A stretch of DNA of 18,828 nucleotides from Azoarcus sp. (GTDB lineage Bacteria > Pseudomonadota > Gammaproteobacteria > Burkholderiales > Rhodocyclaceae), in the NCBI GenBank assembly GCA_031282905.1, contig JAITCV010000003.1, positions 1 through 18,828 of the forward strand, written 5' to 3'. Within the stretch, counting starts at the first letter, position 1. The number at the start of each line of letters is the position of its first letter. Positions 7,614 through 15,070 of this stretch are shown piece by piece. Below the pieces are notes generated by a model that saw nothing but the letters and a program-made list of their open reading frames with translations, was not told the DNA's origin and searched no databases. The position numbers and the translations under genes were made by a program.

Positions 7614-8222
7614 TCATGCCGATGTCCGCGCGCCCAGCCCGGCGAAGTCGGTAATGCCGTCAAGATAATCTTGCCACTTCGAAAAACTATGGTTTCCCCC
7701 TGCCTCCACGCTCTGGCGCGCGCCGGCATAGCGGGCGAGCGCGTGGCGGTAATCGAGCCGCTCGTCGCCCTCTTCCACCAGCAGCCAGTAGCGTTCGGGA
7801 TGGGTGATCGCCGGAAAGTCGAACGTGCGCAATTCGTCGATGTAGGCGCGCTCCAGTTCGAAACGCTCGCCGGTGTAAAGGTTGTGATGGGTGCCAAGCC
7901 AGGCATCGAGATCGAGTCTGCCAATGACAGCAGGATTGATCAGCACGGCGCGGACGCCATGGCGCTCGGCAAGGCAGCTTGCATAAAAGCCGCCTAGCGA
8001 ACTCCCAACCAGCAGCGGCGCGGGCGCATGGCGGTCCAGACGGCAACGCGCAAGCTGCTCTTCGATTTTTCCGTTGACGAGTTCGAGCGCCGCGCGCGGC
8101 GACCACGGCAGTTGCTCGCACCAGAATTCCGCCGCTAGCCCGCGCGCGGCCAGATGCTCGCGCAAGGCCCGCACCTTGGGCGAGGCCGGGGCGGAACAGA
8201 AGCCGTGGAGATAAATGATCAT
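7614..8222 (-). CDS. YqiA/YcfP-family alpha/beta-hydrolase (esterase)
   Basis: A 202-residue small alpha/beta hydrolase. The start MIIYLHGFCSAPASPK is the HGF oxyanion segment of the YqiA family. The nucleophile is Ser75 in VGSSLGGFYAS, the likely acid is Asp153 in VEEGDERLDY, and the likely base is His178 in GGNHSFS. E. coli YqiA is reported to cleave acyl-CoA thioesters and short esters, and its cellular role is uncertain. The ATG (8222-8220) overlaps the uppP stop as ATGA, so translation is probably coupled; the longer upstream frame lies inside uppP. The family length is about 190-200 residues, which fits this start. Confidence 0.85.
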   Translation of the reverse strand: MIIYLHGFCSAPASPKVRALREHLAARGLAAEFWCEQLPWSPRAALELVNGKIEEQLARCRLDRHAPAPLLVGSSLGGFYASCLAERHGVRAVLINPAVIGRLDLDAWLGTHHNLYTGERFELERAYIDELRTFDFPAITHPERYWLLVEEGDERLDYRHALARYAGARQSVEAGGNHSFSKWQDYLDGITDFAGLGARTSA

Positions 8223-9043
8223 GTCTCGTCCCAGCCGACCCAGCCGAAATGCCAGCTTGCGAGCACGACCAAGCCAAACACGATGCGATACCACGCGAAG
8301 AATTCGAAACTGTGGCTGGAAATGAAGCGCAGCAGCCAGCGCACGCACAGGAAGGCCGACACAAAGGAAGCGGCGCAGCCCACCGCCCAGATGTCCCAAT
8401 CCTGGAGGGAGAGCAGGTGGCGCTCCTTGTAGATTTCATATGCCGAAGCGGCGGCCAGGGTCGGAATGGCGAGGAAAAAGGAAAACTCGGTCGCCGCCTT
8501 GCGCGACAGGCCAAAAAACAGTCCGCCGATGATCGTCGCGCCCGAACGGCTGGTGCCCGGAATCAGCGCGCATGCCTGGGCCAGCCCGAGCTTGAGCGCG
8601 TCCAGCGGGCGGATATCGTCGACGGTCTGGATGTTTACCTCGTGCGCGCGCCGTTCCGCCCACAGGATGAACACCCCGCCGACGATCAGCGCCACCGCCA
8701 CCGGCACGGGGTGGAACAGCGCCGCCTTGATATGTTTGCCGAAAAGGAGCCCCAGCACCGCCGCGGGAATGAACGCGAACGCCAGATTGAGCACCAGCCG
8801 GTTGGCCGCGCGCGCTCGCCCCAGTCCGGCGAACGTCGCCCCGAGCCGGGCGCGATATTCCCAGCATACCGCGAGAATCGCGGCGGGTTGAATGACGATT
8901 TCAAACAGTTTGCCGCGTTCGTCATTGAAGCCGAGCAGTTCCCCCGCCAGGATCAGGTGCCCGGTGGAAGAAACCGGCAAGAATTCGGTCAATCCCTCGA
9001 CGGTGCCGAGGATGAGCGCGACAAGCAAAAGAGGAAGCACCAT
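8219..9043 (-). CDS. uppP: Undecaprenyl-diphosphatase UppP (BacA)
   Basis: An integral inner-membrane phosphatase that converts undecaprenyl diphosphate to undecaprenyl phosphate for peptidoglycan and polysaccharide synthesis; high dosage gives bacitracin resistance. Signature motifs are present: EGLTEFLPVSSTGHL (about residues 16-30) with the catalytic glutamate, and PGTSRSGAT (about 162-170) with the catalytic Ser/Arg. About eight hydrophobic helices follow the family pattern. With the ATG at 9043 the protein is 274 residues, the usual size. A TTG at 9073 would add 10 residues but coincides with a -10-like element. No clear Shine-Dalgarno is seen. Its stop overlaps the start of the esterase gene. 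Confidence 0.93.
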   Translation of the reverse strand: MVLPLLLVALILGTVEGLTEFLPVSSTGHLILAGELLGFNDERGKLFEIVIQPAAILAVCWEYRARLGATFAGLGRARAANRLVLNLAFAFIPAAVLGLLFGKHIKAALFHPVPVAVALIVGGVFILWAERRAHEVNIQTVDDIRPLDALKLGLAQACALIPGTSRSGATIIGGLFFGLSRKAATEFSFFLAIPTLAAASAYEIYKERHLLSLQDWDIWAVGCAASFVSAFLCVRWLLRFISSHSFEFFAWYRIVFGLVVLASWHFGWVGWDET

Positions 9044-9073
9044 GGCGACAGCCGCGAAGGAAAAAGTGGACAA

Positions 9074-9079
9074 AGTATA
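9074..9079 (-). promoter_or_regulatory. Possible -10 box for uppP
   Basis: TATACT on the minus strand (5/6 match to TATAAT) lies about 31 nt upstream of the chosen uppP ATG. No convincing -35 box is seen. If used, transcription would start near 9067, giving a short leader and favouring ATG 9043 over TTG 9073. Confidence 0.3.
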
Positions 9080-9202
9080 TTGGCAATGTGCCCGCGCTTT
9101 TCATTCCATTTTCCGATCATCCGCGACTTTGTCGACTTCGCCGCGCGCCCGATCATGATTAATGAATATCCGGCGGCTTTGTCGCCGCTGTTCGAATCTG
9201 CC

Positions 9203-9231
9203 TGGATTGCCACGTTTCGTGCCTTGCAATG
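9203..9231. repeat. Decayed GGATTGCCACG...TTGCAATG dispersed repeat
   Basis: TGGATTGCCACG is followed after 9 nt by TTGCAATG. This order matches the inverted form of the dispersed repeat whose arms form the hairpin at 5046-5078. A further one-base-variant copy, TGGATTTGCCACG, is at 7574-7586. Confidence 0.45.
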
Positions 9232-9370
9232 GAGGGTTTGCTCCACTCCGGATTTGCCCTGCCTGATCTATCGTGAATGATCTTTGGGCAAGGATTACGA
9301 CGTTTGCGTGTGCGATTGCCACATCATTCCATTTTCAGGTCATCTGCGACGCGAAGACGAGCCGCAGGAA

Positions 9371-10312
9371 TCACACGATGGTGCTGGCGTCGACGGCGAG
9401 GCTGGCGATGACGCGCTCTTCGGTCAGTTCCGGCGAGGCGAATTCCATGAAACGGTAGGCGAAACCGCGCAGGTATTGCCCGCGCCGCGCCGCGATGCGG
9501 CTGACGTTTTCGGCGAAAAGTGGCGCGTCCGTCTCCAGGCGCACAAGGTGAATGTCGCGCGCGGGGTCGAAGGCCATCGGCGCGATGATGCCGACTCCCA
9601 AGCCCAGTTCGACATATGATTTTATTACATCAGCATCAAGCGCCGACATCACGATCTCGGGCGCGAGGCCGGCCGCCGCGAATGTATTGTCGATGCGGGC
9701 GCGGCCGGTGATGCCCTCGTGGTAGGTGATGATCGGGTATTCGGCCACGTCGGCCAGGGCCGGTTTTTCCATTTCCGCCAGCGGATGGCCGACGGGCACC
9801 ACCACGATGTGCCGCCAACTGTAGTACGGGAAGGACACCAGATCCGGAATATCGGCAATGGCTTCGGTGGCGATGCCGATGTCGGCTTCGCCATCGAGCA
9901 GCATCTGCACGATTTCGGCGGGGCTGCCCTGATGCAGCTTGAGATGCACGCGGGGATAGGCGCGCTTGAACGCGGTTACCACCTGGGGCAGGGCATAACG
10001 CGCCTGGGTATGGGTGGTCGCCACGGTGAGCTGGCCGGAATCGGCGCTGGCATATTGCTCGGCCAGGCGCTTGATGTTGGTGGCATCGAGCAGCATGCGC
10101 TCGACCATCGCCGCGACTTCCTTGCCCGGTTCAGTGAGGCCGAGCAGGCGCTTGCCCCGGCGCACGAAGAGTTCGAGGCCGATCTCGTCTTCCAGATCCT
10201 TGATGTGCTTGGATACGCCGGATTGCGAGGTAAAGAGCGCATTGCCCACCGCGGTGAGGTTGAAACCGCGCCGCACGGTTTCGCGGACGATGCGCAATTG
10301 CTGGAAATTCAT
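9371..10312 (-). CDS. cysB: LysR-type regulator CysB
   Basis: A 313-residue LysR-family regulator. The N-terminal winged helix MNFQQLRIVRETVRRGFNLT, with SQSGVSKHIKDLEDEIG as recognition region, matches CysB closely (E. coli CysB starts MNFQQLRIIRE). The C-terminal effector domain has the CysB-like TVATTHTQARYALP and ITYHEGITGRARID segments, which in CysB/Cbl proteins contact sulfate, thiosulfate or O-acetylserine analogues. It should activate sulfate-assimilation genes when reduced sulfur is scarce. A strong Shine-Dalgarno AAGGAGGG (complement of 10320-10327) precedes the ATG. It is the last gene of the sbp-cysT-cysW-cysA-cysB run, 23 nt after cysA, the arrangement usual in Betaproteobacteria. 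This placement would give positive feedback on its own synthesis. Confidence 0.93.
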   Translation of the reverse strand: MNFQQLRIVRETVRRGFNLTAVGNALFTSQSGVSKHIKDLEDEIGLELFVRRGKRLLGLTEPGKEVAAMVERMLLDATNIKRLAEQYASADSGQLTVATTHTQARYALPQVVTAFKRAYPRVHLKLHQGSPAEIVQMLLDGEADIGIATEAIADIPDLVSFPYYSWRHIVVVPVGHPLAEMEKPALADVAEYPIITYHEGITGRARIDNTFAAAGLAPEIVMSALDADVIKSYVELGLGVGIIAPMAFDPARDIHLVRLETDAPLFAENVSRIAARRGQYLRGFAYRFMEFASPELTEERVIASLAVDASTIV

Positions 10313-10335
10313 GATCCGTCCCTCCTTGCGCCGGT

Positions 10336-11400
10336 TCAGATTCCGGCGCCTTCATCCACGAACACGCGCAGATTCGACGGCACAAGGCGCACTACTTGGC
10401 CTTCGGCCAGCCCTTGCGCCTCGAAACGTTCGCGGGTCAGTTCCACTTCGAAATGGCGACCGTCCTCGTCCAGGCTATCGAGTTCGATCCGTGAAACCAG
10501 CCCGAACGAGAGCACGCGCCCGATCCGCGCAGGCAAGCCGGCCCCGCTTTCCGGCACGATGTCGATTTCGTGTGGTCGCGCGAACGCGAACACCTTTTCG
10601 CCATCGGCGAATCCACCACTGGCATGCGGCAGCACATCCTCGCCGACCCGTACCCCGCCGCCATCCGCCCGTCCATGAAAGAGGTTGACGGCGCCCAGGA
10701 AGCTGTAGACGAAAGGGGTGCCCGGGTGATGCCAGACTTCTTCCGGCGCACCAATCTGCTCGACGCGGCCACGATTCATCAACACCACGCGATCAGCCAC
10801 TTCCAACGCTTCTTCCTGGTCGTGGGTAACGAAAATCGAGGTGATGTGGAGATCGTCATGCAGGTTGCGCAGCCAGCGTCGCAATTCCTTGCGGACCTTG
10901 GCGTCGAGCGCGCCGAAAGGCTCGTCGAGCAGCAAGACCCGGGGTTCGACCGCGAGCGCGCGGGCCAGCGCGATGCGCTGGCGTTGGCCGCCAGAGAGTT
11001 GGGCGGGGAAGCGGTCGGCGAGCCAGTCGAGCTGCACCAACTCGAGCAGCTTGTGCACCTTGTCGCGGATTTGTTGCGCATTTGCCCGGCGCGCTTTCAT
11101 TCGCATGCCAAACGCGACATTGTCGAACACGGTCATGTGGCGAAAGAGCGCGTAGTGCTGGAACACGAAGCCGACCTGGCGCTCGCGCACATGGGTGTCG
11201 GAGGCGTCTTCGCCTTCGAGCAACACTTGGCCGCTGTCGGCCTGTTCCAGCCCGGCGATGATGCGCAGCAAGGTCGTCTTGCCGCAGCCCGACGGCCCGA
11301 GGAGCGCCACCAGTTCCCCCGTGGGAAATTCAAGACTGATGTCGTCGAGCGCGACGAACGCGCCGAAGCGTTTATTGATATGACGTACCTGGATACTCAT
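10336..11400 (-). CDS. cysA: Sulfate/thiosulfate ABC importer ATPase CysA
   Basis: A 354-residue ATPase subunit that powers sulfate uptake through CysT/CysW. Walker A is GPSGCGKTT (35-43), the Q-loop FQHYALFRHM (80-89), the signature LSGGQRQR (135-142), Walker B LLLDE (156-160) followed by PFGALD, and the H-loop VTHDQEEALE (191-200). The C-terminal ~110 residues form the TOBE-type regulatory domain of CysA/MalK proteins. The ATG (11400-11398) overlaps the cysW stop as ATGA, and GAGGA lies about 10 nt upstream. The frame stays open upstream only as a shadow of cysW. Confidence 0.95.
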   Translation of the reverse strand: MSIQVRHINKRFGAFVALDDISLEFPTGELVALLGPSGCGKTTLLRIIAGLEQADSGQVLLEGEDASDTHVRERQVGFVFQHYALFRHMTVFDNVAFGMRMKARRANAQQIRDKVHKLLELVQLDWLADRFPAQLSGGQRQRIALARALAVEPRVLLLDEPFGALDAKVRKELRRWLRNLHDDLHITSIFVTHDQEEALEVADRVVLMNRGRVEQIGAPEEVWHHPGTPFVYSFLGAVNLFHGRADGGGVRVGEDVLPHASGGFADGEKVFAFARPHEIDIVPESGAGLPARIGRVLSFGLVSRIELDSLDEDGRHFEVELTRERFEAQGLAEGQVVRLVPSNLRVFVDEGAGI

Positions 11401-12710
11401 GCCATCCCGTCCTCTGTCTTCAGGCTGGCGCGGGCGGCGCGTTCGACCCAGGTCTTGATCACCAGGGTCACCAGCGCCAGCAACGCGAGCAGTGAGGCCA
11501 CCGCGAAGGCGGCGGCGAAGCGATATTCGTTGTAGAGAATTTCGACATGCAGCGGCAAGGTGTTGGTTTCGCCGCGGATGTGACCGGAGACCACCGATAC
11601 CGCGCCGAATTCGCCCATGGCGCGGGCATTGCACAGAATGACGCCGTAGAGCAGCCCCCATTTGATGTTGGGTAGGGTGACATGCCAGAAGGTTTGCCAG
11701 CCGTTGGCGCCGAGCACTACCGCGGCTTCTTCCTCTTCCTTGCCCTGTGCCTGCATCAGCGGAATCAGTTCGCGGGCAATGAAGGGAAAGGTGACGAACA
11801 CGGTGGCGAGCACGATACCGGGCACGGCGAAGATGACCTTGAGATCAATGGAGAATTCGATGCCGCCGAAGGCGAATTCGTAGAGCCCCGGCGGTATCCA
11901 GCCTTGAGCGCCGAACATCAGCACATATACCAGCCCGGCAATCACCGGCGAAACCGAGAATGGCAAGTCGATGAGGGTGATCAGGAAGTGTTTGCCGCGA
12001 AACTCGAATTTGGCGATCGCCCAGGCCGCCGCCACCCCGAACACCAGATTGAGCGGTACCGCGATGGCCGCCGCGAGCAGGGTGAGTTTGAGCGCCGCCA
12101 GCGCGTCGGGTTCGAGCAACGCGGTGAGATAGACATTCCAGCCCTTGCGCAAGGCTTCGACGAACACCGCGACCAGCGGCAGCAGCAGGAAGAAGGCGAA
12201 AAAGGACAGCGCCGCCGTGACCAGTAGCCATTTCACCCAGGGCACTTCGCGCGTGGCCGCGCGCGCCTCGAAATGCGTGATCGAGTCATCACTCCACACG
12301 AATACGATGAATGCAATCAACGGTATGCCCTGCTGGAGCGGCGTCAGCGGCAACAGGGCAAGGAGCGCGATGACCACTCCAGAGGACAGAAGACCGATGA
12401 CCGATGACCGATTCGCCGGGCGTTTCACGCCCGCTATCTTCTGTCTTCCGAGCATCAGCGCAATCAATGCGAACGGCAAAACCACGAACACGGTATATGC
12501 GCCCAGCGGCGACAGGCGGAGCGCCGCAATCGCGGCGAGCGTCACGGCGACCCATCTGATGGCCGCTTTCCTGCCATGGAACAGCGCGGCAAGCAAAAAA
12601 GCGGCCACGATACCGAGGGGAACCGGCATGGAGAAAATGGACGCGCCCACGGCGTCGATGAATGCGCCTGCGGCGTCGATAAGCGTTCCGAACGTTGCGA
12701 GCGTCGCCAT
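11397..12710 (-). CDS. cysW: Sulfate ABC importer permease CysW with long N-terminal extension
   Basis: Residues ~153-437 are a normal CysW permease: EVPWVKWLLV start region, GKHFLITLIDLPFSVSPVIAGL, and the EAA loop EEAAVVLGANGWQTFWHVTLP (329-347) that docks CysA. CysW is usually about 290 residues; this one has 437. The extra ~150 residues carry three or four more hydrophobic helices (about 31-45, 50-68, 71-88, 104-138). The extension looks genuinely translated: its ATG overlaps the cysT stop (TGATG), GGGGAGGAA (complement of 12717-12725) is a strong Shine-Dalgarno, and no ATG is seen at the usual start. A palindromic repeat lies in frame within it (residues ~88-111). The role of the extension is unknown. 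Confidence 0.92.
   Translation of the reverse strand: MATLATFGTLIDAAGAFIDAVGASIFSMPVPLGIVAAFLLAALFHGRKAAIRWVAVTLAAIAALRLSPLGAYTVFVVLPFALIALMLGRQKIAGVKRPANRSSVIGLLSSGVVIALLALLPLTPLQQGIPLIAFIVFVWSDDSITHFEARAATREVPWVKWLLVTAALSFFAFFLLLPLVAVFVEALRKGWNVYLTALLEPDALAALKLTLLAAAIAVPLNLVFGVAAAWAIAKFEFRGKHFLITLIDLPFSVSPVIAGLVYVLMFGAQGWIPPGLYEFAFGGIEFSIDLKVIFAVPGIVLATVFVTFPFIARELIPLMQAQGKEEEEAAVVLGANGWQTFWHVTLPNIKWGLLYGVILCNARAMGEFGAVSVVSGHIRGETNTLPLHVEILYNEYRFAAAFAVASLLALLALVTLVIKTWVERAARASLKTEDGMA
12379..12450. repeat. Palindromic repeat inserted in frame within cysW
   Basis: Nested structure: outer arms GACAGAAGA (12385-12393) and TCTTCTGTC (12437-12445); inside these, three tandem 7-mers GACCGAT (12392-12412) and a hairpin CGGGCGT-TTC-ACGCCCG (12417-12433). 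About 72 bp, or 24 codons, so the frame is kept. It encodes a polar, basic stretch GRQKIAGVKRPANRSS between two hydrophobic segments. Elements like this are normally intergenic. A partly similar GTCCTCTGTCTTC word is at 11408-11420, at the 3' end of cysW. Confidence 0.6.
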
Positions 12711-13558
12711 CAGCGATTCCTCCCCGTCCTTTTCGCCGTCCAGGCCTGGAGGCCGTTGATGACGAAGAGCAAGACAAAGGAGATCAGCAACATCACCACC
12801 GCCACCGCCGTCGCGCCGACATAGTCATATTGTTCGAGTTTGGTGATGATCATCAGCGGGGTGATTTCCGACAACATCGGGATGTTGCCGGCGATGAATA
12901 TCACCGAGCCATATTCCCCCACCGCGCGCGCGAAAGCGAGCGCAAAGCCGGTCAACAGCGCGGGCAGCAGGACGGGCAGGATCACATGACGAAAGGTGCG
13001 CCAGCGCCCCGCCCCGAGACTGGCCGCGACTTCCTCCAATTCGACATCGAGGTCTTCCAGCACCGGCTGCACCGTGCGCACCACGAAAGGCAAACCGATG
13101 AAGATCAACGCCATCAGCACACCCAGCGGCTTGAACGCCACCTTGATGCCAAAGGGGTCGAGATACTGCCCCACCCAGCCGGTCTTGGCATAGAGCGCGG
13201 TCAGGGCGATGCCCGCCACCGCGGTGGGCAGCGCGAATGGCAAATCGATCAACGCATCGACCAGGCGCTTGCCCGGGAAACGATAACGCACGAGGCTCCA
13301 CGCCAGCATCAGGCCGAACACCGCGTTGATCGCCGCCGCCGCCAGCGAGGCGCCGAACGAAAGCTTGTAGGACGCCACGATCCGCGGCGCGGTCACCACC
13401 TCCCAGAAGCGGGCAAGCGAAAGATCCGCCGCCTTGAGGAAAACCGCCGACAAGGGCAGCAGCACGATGACCGCAAGCCATGCCAAAGTAATGCCCAGGG
13501 TCAGATTGAATCCCGGCAGGACATGGAAACCACGAGAAAAACCGCGAACGGCGCGCAT
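12710..13558 (-). CDS. cysT: Sulfate ABC importer permease CysT (CysU)
   Basis: A 282-residue inner-membrane permease with about six helices. The start region LPGFNLTLGITLAWLAVIVLL, the segment LVDALIDLPFALPTAVAGIAL and the EAA loop EEVAASLGAGRWRTFRHVILP are typical of CysT. It pairs with CysW to form the sulfate channel. I place the start at ATG 13558, which overlaps the sbp stop as TGATG. The longer open frame (to 13633) lies wholly inside sbp. No strong Shine-Dalgarno is seen, so translation is probably coupled to sbp. Confidence 0.95.
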   Translation of the reverse strand: MRAVRGFSRGFHVLPGFNLTLGITLAWLAVIVLLPLSAVFLKAADLSLARFWEVVTAPRIVASYKLSFGASLAAAAINAVFGLMLAWSLVRYRFPGKRLVDALIDLPFALPTAVAGIALTALYAKTGWVGQYLDPFGIKVAFKPLGVLMALIFIGLPFVVRTVQPVLEDLDVELEEVAASLGAGRWRTFRHVILPVLLPALLTGFALAFARAVGEYGSVIFIAGNIPMLSEITPLMIITKLEQYDYVGATAVAVVMLLISFVLLFVINGLQAWTAKRTGRNR

Positions 13559-14586
13559 CAGCGTTTCGCGGCGATGATGATCTGGTCGAAGAGACCGCCG
13601 TCGGCAAAATGCAGTTTCTGCACCTTGTCCCAACCCCCGAGCGCGGATTCCACCGAGAACGTCCGTATCACCGGATATTTGGCGGCATGGCGGGCGAACA
13701 CTTCGGGATCGCGCGGACGGAAATCATGACGGGCGATGATCTCCTGTCCCTCGGGGGAAAACAGGAAATCCAGATAAGCCTTGGCCTGCGTTTTCGTGCC
13801 GTGCCTGGCGGCAACCTTGCCTACCACCGCGACCGGCGCAGCGGCTTCGATCGATACCGAGGGATAAACGATGTCGAAACCCGGCCCGCTCCCTTCCAGT
13901 TCCCTGGCGATCAGCGCGGCTTCGTTCTCGAAAGTAATCAGCACGTCGCCGACATCGCGCTGGGTAAATGTCGTGGTCGCGCCGCGCCCGCCGCCGTCGA
14001 GCACCGGCACGTTGGCAAACAGGCGGGTGACGAAAGCGCGCGCCTCGGCCTCGCCAGCGAACTTGTCGAGCGCATAGCCCCAGGCGGCCAGGTAGGTATA
14101 GCGGCCATTGCCCGATGTCTTGGGATTGGGCACGATGGCCTGCACATCGTCACGCACCAGATCGGACCAATCCTTGATGCCTTTGGGATTGCCTTTCCTG
14201 ACCAGGAACACGGTGACCGTGGTATAGGGCGCGGCGCCATGCGGAAACGCCTCACGCCATTTGCCATCGACCAGCCCGCCGCGCTCGACCAGGATGTCGA
14301 TGTCGGGGGCCTGGTTCATGGTCACCACATCGGCCTCCAGCCCCGCCGCGACCGACAAGGCCTGCTTGCTCGAACCGCCATGCGACTGTTTGATCGTCAC
14401 CGTTTCGCCATGCGCCGCTTGCCAGCTCGCGGCAAAGGCCGGGTTGATATCCTTGTAGAGTTCGCGCGAAACGTCATAGGACACATTGAGCAGGCTGACT
14501 TCCGTCCCACTGACCTCCGCCCCAGCGCCCGTCACCCCGAAAACCAAGCCCCCCGCCACCAATGCCACCATCAAACCGCTCCGCAT
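13558..14586 (-). CDS. sbp: Periplasmic sulfate-binding protein Sbp
   Basis: A 342-residue periplasmic receptor that delivers sulfate (and perhaps thiosulfate) to CysTW. A signal peptide, MRSGLMVALVAGGLVFGV to about AGA23, is followed by the family motifs LLNVSYDVSRELYKDINPAF, KQSHGGSSKQALSV (sulfate-contacting Ser/Gly), and PNPKTSGNGRYTYLAAWGYA. The length fits Sbp/CysP. It is the first gene of the cys operon. GGGAG about 9 nt upstream of the ATG is the likely ribosome-binding site. Sbp and CysP are hard to tell apart by eye, so the symbol is the less certain part of this call. Confidence 0.92.
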   Translation of the reverse strand: MRSGLMVALVAGGLVFGVTGAGAEVSGTEVSLLNVSYDVSRELYKDINPAFAASWQAAHGETVTIKQSHGGSSKQALSVAAGLEADVVTMNQAPDIDILVERGGLVDGKWREAFPHGAAPYTTVTVFLVRKGNPKGIKDWSDLVRDDVQAIVPNPKTSGNGRYTYLAAWGYALDKFAGEAEARAFVTRLFANVPVLDGGGRGATTTFTQRDVGDVLITFENEAALIARELEGSGPGFDIVYPSVSIEAAAPVAVVGKVAARHGTKTQAKAYLDFLFSPEGQEIIARHDFRPRDPEVFARHAAKYPVIRTFSVESALGGWDKVQKLHFADGGLFDQIIIAAKR

Positions 14587-14619
14587 CCCGATCTCCCGGC
14601 TGTTGCAAATGCGGCGCAG

Positions 14620-14679
14620 TGTATACAGGCGTCAGTACGAAACCCGTAATCCGGAATTTACTCGATATAACTTTTAGTT
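14620..14679 (-). promoter_or_regulatory. Putative CysB-activated promoter of the sbp-cys operon
   Basis: On the minus strand TATACA (complement of 14620-14625) is a weak -10 box with no good -35, as expected for an activated promoter. About 45-55 nt further upstream is an AT-rich island with the perfect palindrome AACT-AAA-AGTT (14669-14679), placed where LysR-type activators such as CysB bind. CysB sites are poorly conserved, so this is a positional inference. Confidence 0.35.
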
Positions 14680-14822
14680 CTTTCTGGAGCCACGATCTCG
14701 GGGTGCCTGGAAGATATCCATTTCACCCGCACCCCAAAGGCAGATATCCCGCAATCGAAATCCGCGCGATGGTGAATTGCGGGGTAATCGAAGTGGATGG
14801 CGCGGCCCTGGCGCAGGGACCA

Positions 14823-14893
14823 GCGCCCAAAGAGCGCGTCGCGTTGAACGCGCATCTTTGGCGCTTCAAGCTCCAGATCGCGGCATATCTGGA
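14823..14893. repeat. Two adjacent long hairpins
   Basis: Hairpin 1: outer arm 14823-14833 pairs with 14855-14864 (AAAGA/TCTTT core flanked by GCGCC/GGCGC with one bulge), and the inner arm GCGCGT (14834-14839) pairs with ACGCGC (14848-14853). Hairpin 2: TCCAGAT (14872-14878) pairs with ATCTGGA (14887-14893). They lie downstream of the PEBP gene and upstream of the sbp promoter, so they may insulate the two transcription units. Confidence 0.5.
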
Positions 14894-14907
14894 AGAAGCG
14901 CGGATGC

Positions 14908-14930
14908 GGGCGCGTGCAACGCGCCCCTAC
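14908..14930 (-). repeat. GTAG-type REP palindrome, second copy
   Basis: On the minus strand GTAG (complement of 14927-14930) is followed by a perfect 8-bp stem with a 3-nt loop: on the plus strand GGGCGCGT (14908-14915), GCA, ACGCGCCC (14919-14926). It shares the GTAGGGGC foot with the copy at 7517-7540. Confidence 0.6.
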
Positions 14931-15070
14931 AGATCGGGGTAAGCCCGAAGGGCCGAATCCATGCAAAAAGCATCGATCACGCCCAGCGCACGGTTGTACG
15001 CAAACCGGGCACAGCCCGCCGCGCGGGCCAAGTATGGATTTACATGGATTTCAAAAACTGTTTGAACGCA

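Larger units (their letters stand above)
9044..9370. other. 327-nt intergenic region, uppP to cysB, with repeat remnants
   Basis: No gene is supported here. It holds a 27-bp imperfect direct repeat (9101-9127 and 9324-9350, 24 of 27 identical, beginning TCATTCCATTTTC), a small hairpin CGGCG/CGCCG near 9172-9190, and a decayed copy of the GGATTGCCACG dispersed repeat (9203-9231). The short overlapping ORFs lack codon structure and family motifs. Confidence 0.6.
14587..15070. other. 484-nt intergenic region between the sbp promoter and the PEBP gene
   Basis: No gene is supported. The sbp promoter occupies the low-coordinate end. A run of three hairpins (14823-14930) fills the middle. The remaining ~140 nt to the PEBP stop at 15071 show no clear structure. 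Short ORFs on both strands here lack homology or initiation signals. Confidence 0.6.

Noticed and set aside
8249..9280. 343-residue plus-strand ORF
   Set aside because: It is antisense to uppP and the esterase; its sequence is Arg/Gln/Glu-rich without family motifs.
10570..11535. 321-residue plus-strand ORF
   Set aside because: It is antisense to cysA and the end of cysW, both of which are certain.
12695..13729. 344-residue plus-strand ORF rich in His, Gln and Arg
   Set aside because: It is antisense to cysT; composition is typical of the complement of membrane-protein genes.
13609..14649. 346-residue plus-strand ORF
   Set aside because: It is antisense to sbp and runs through its promoter region; no domain is seen.
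14562..14942. 126-residue plus-strand ORF upstream of sbp
   Set aside because: It overlaps the sbp 5' end and promoter, and its C-terminal part simply translates the three hairpins.
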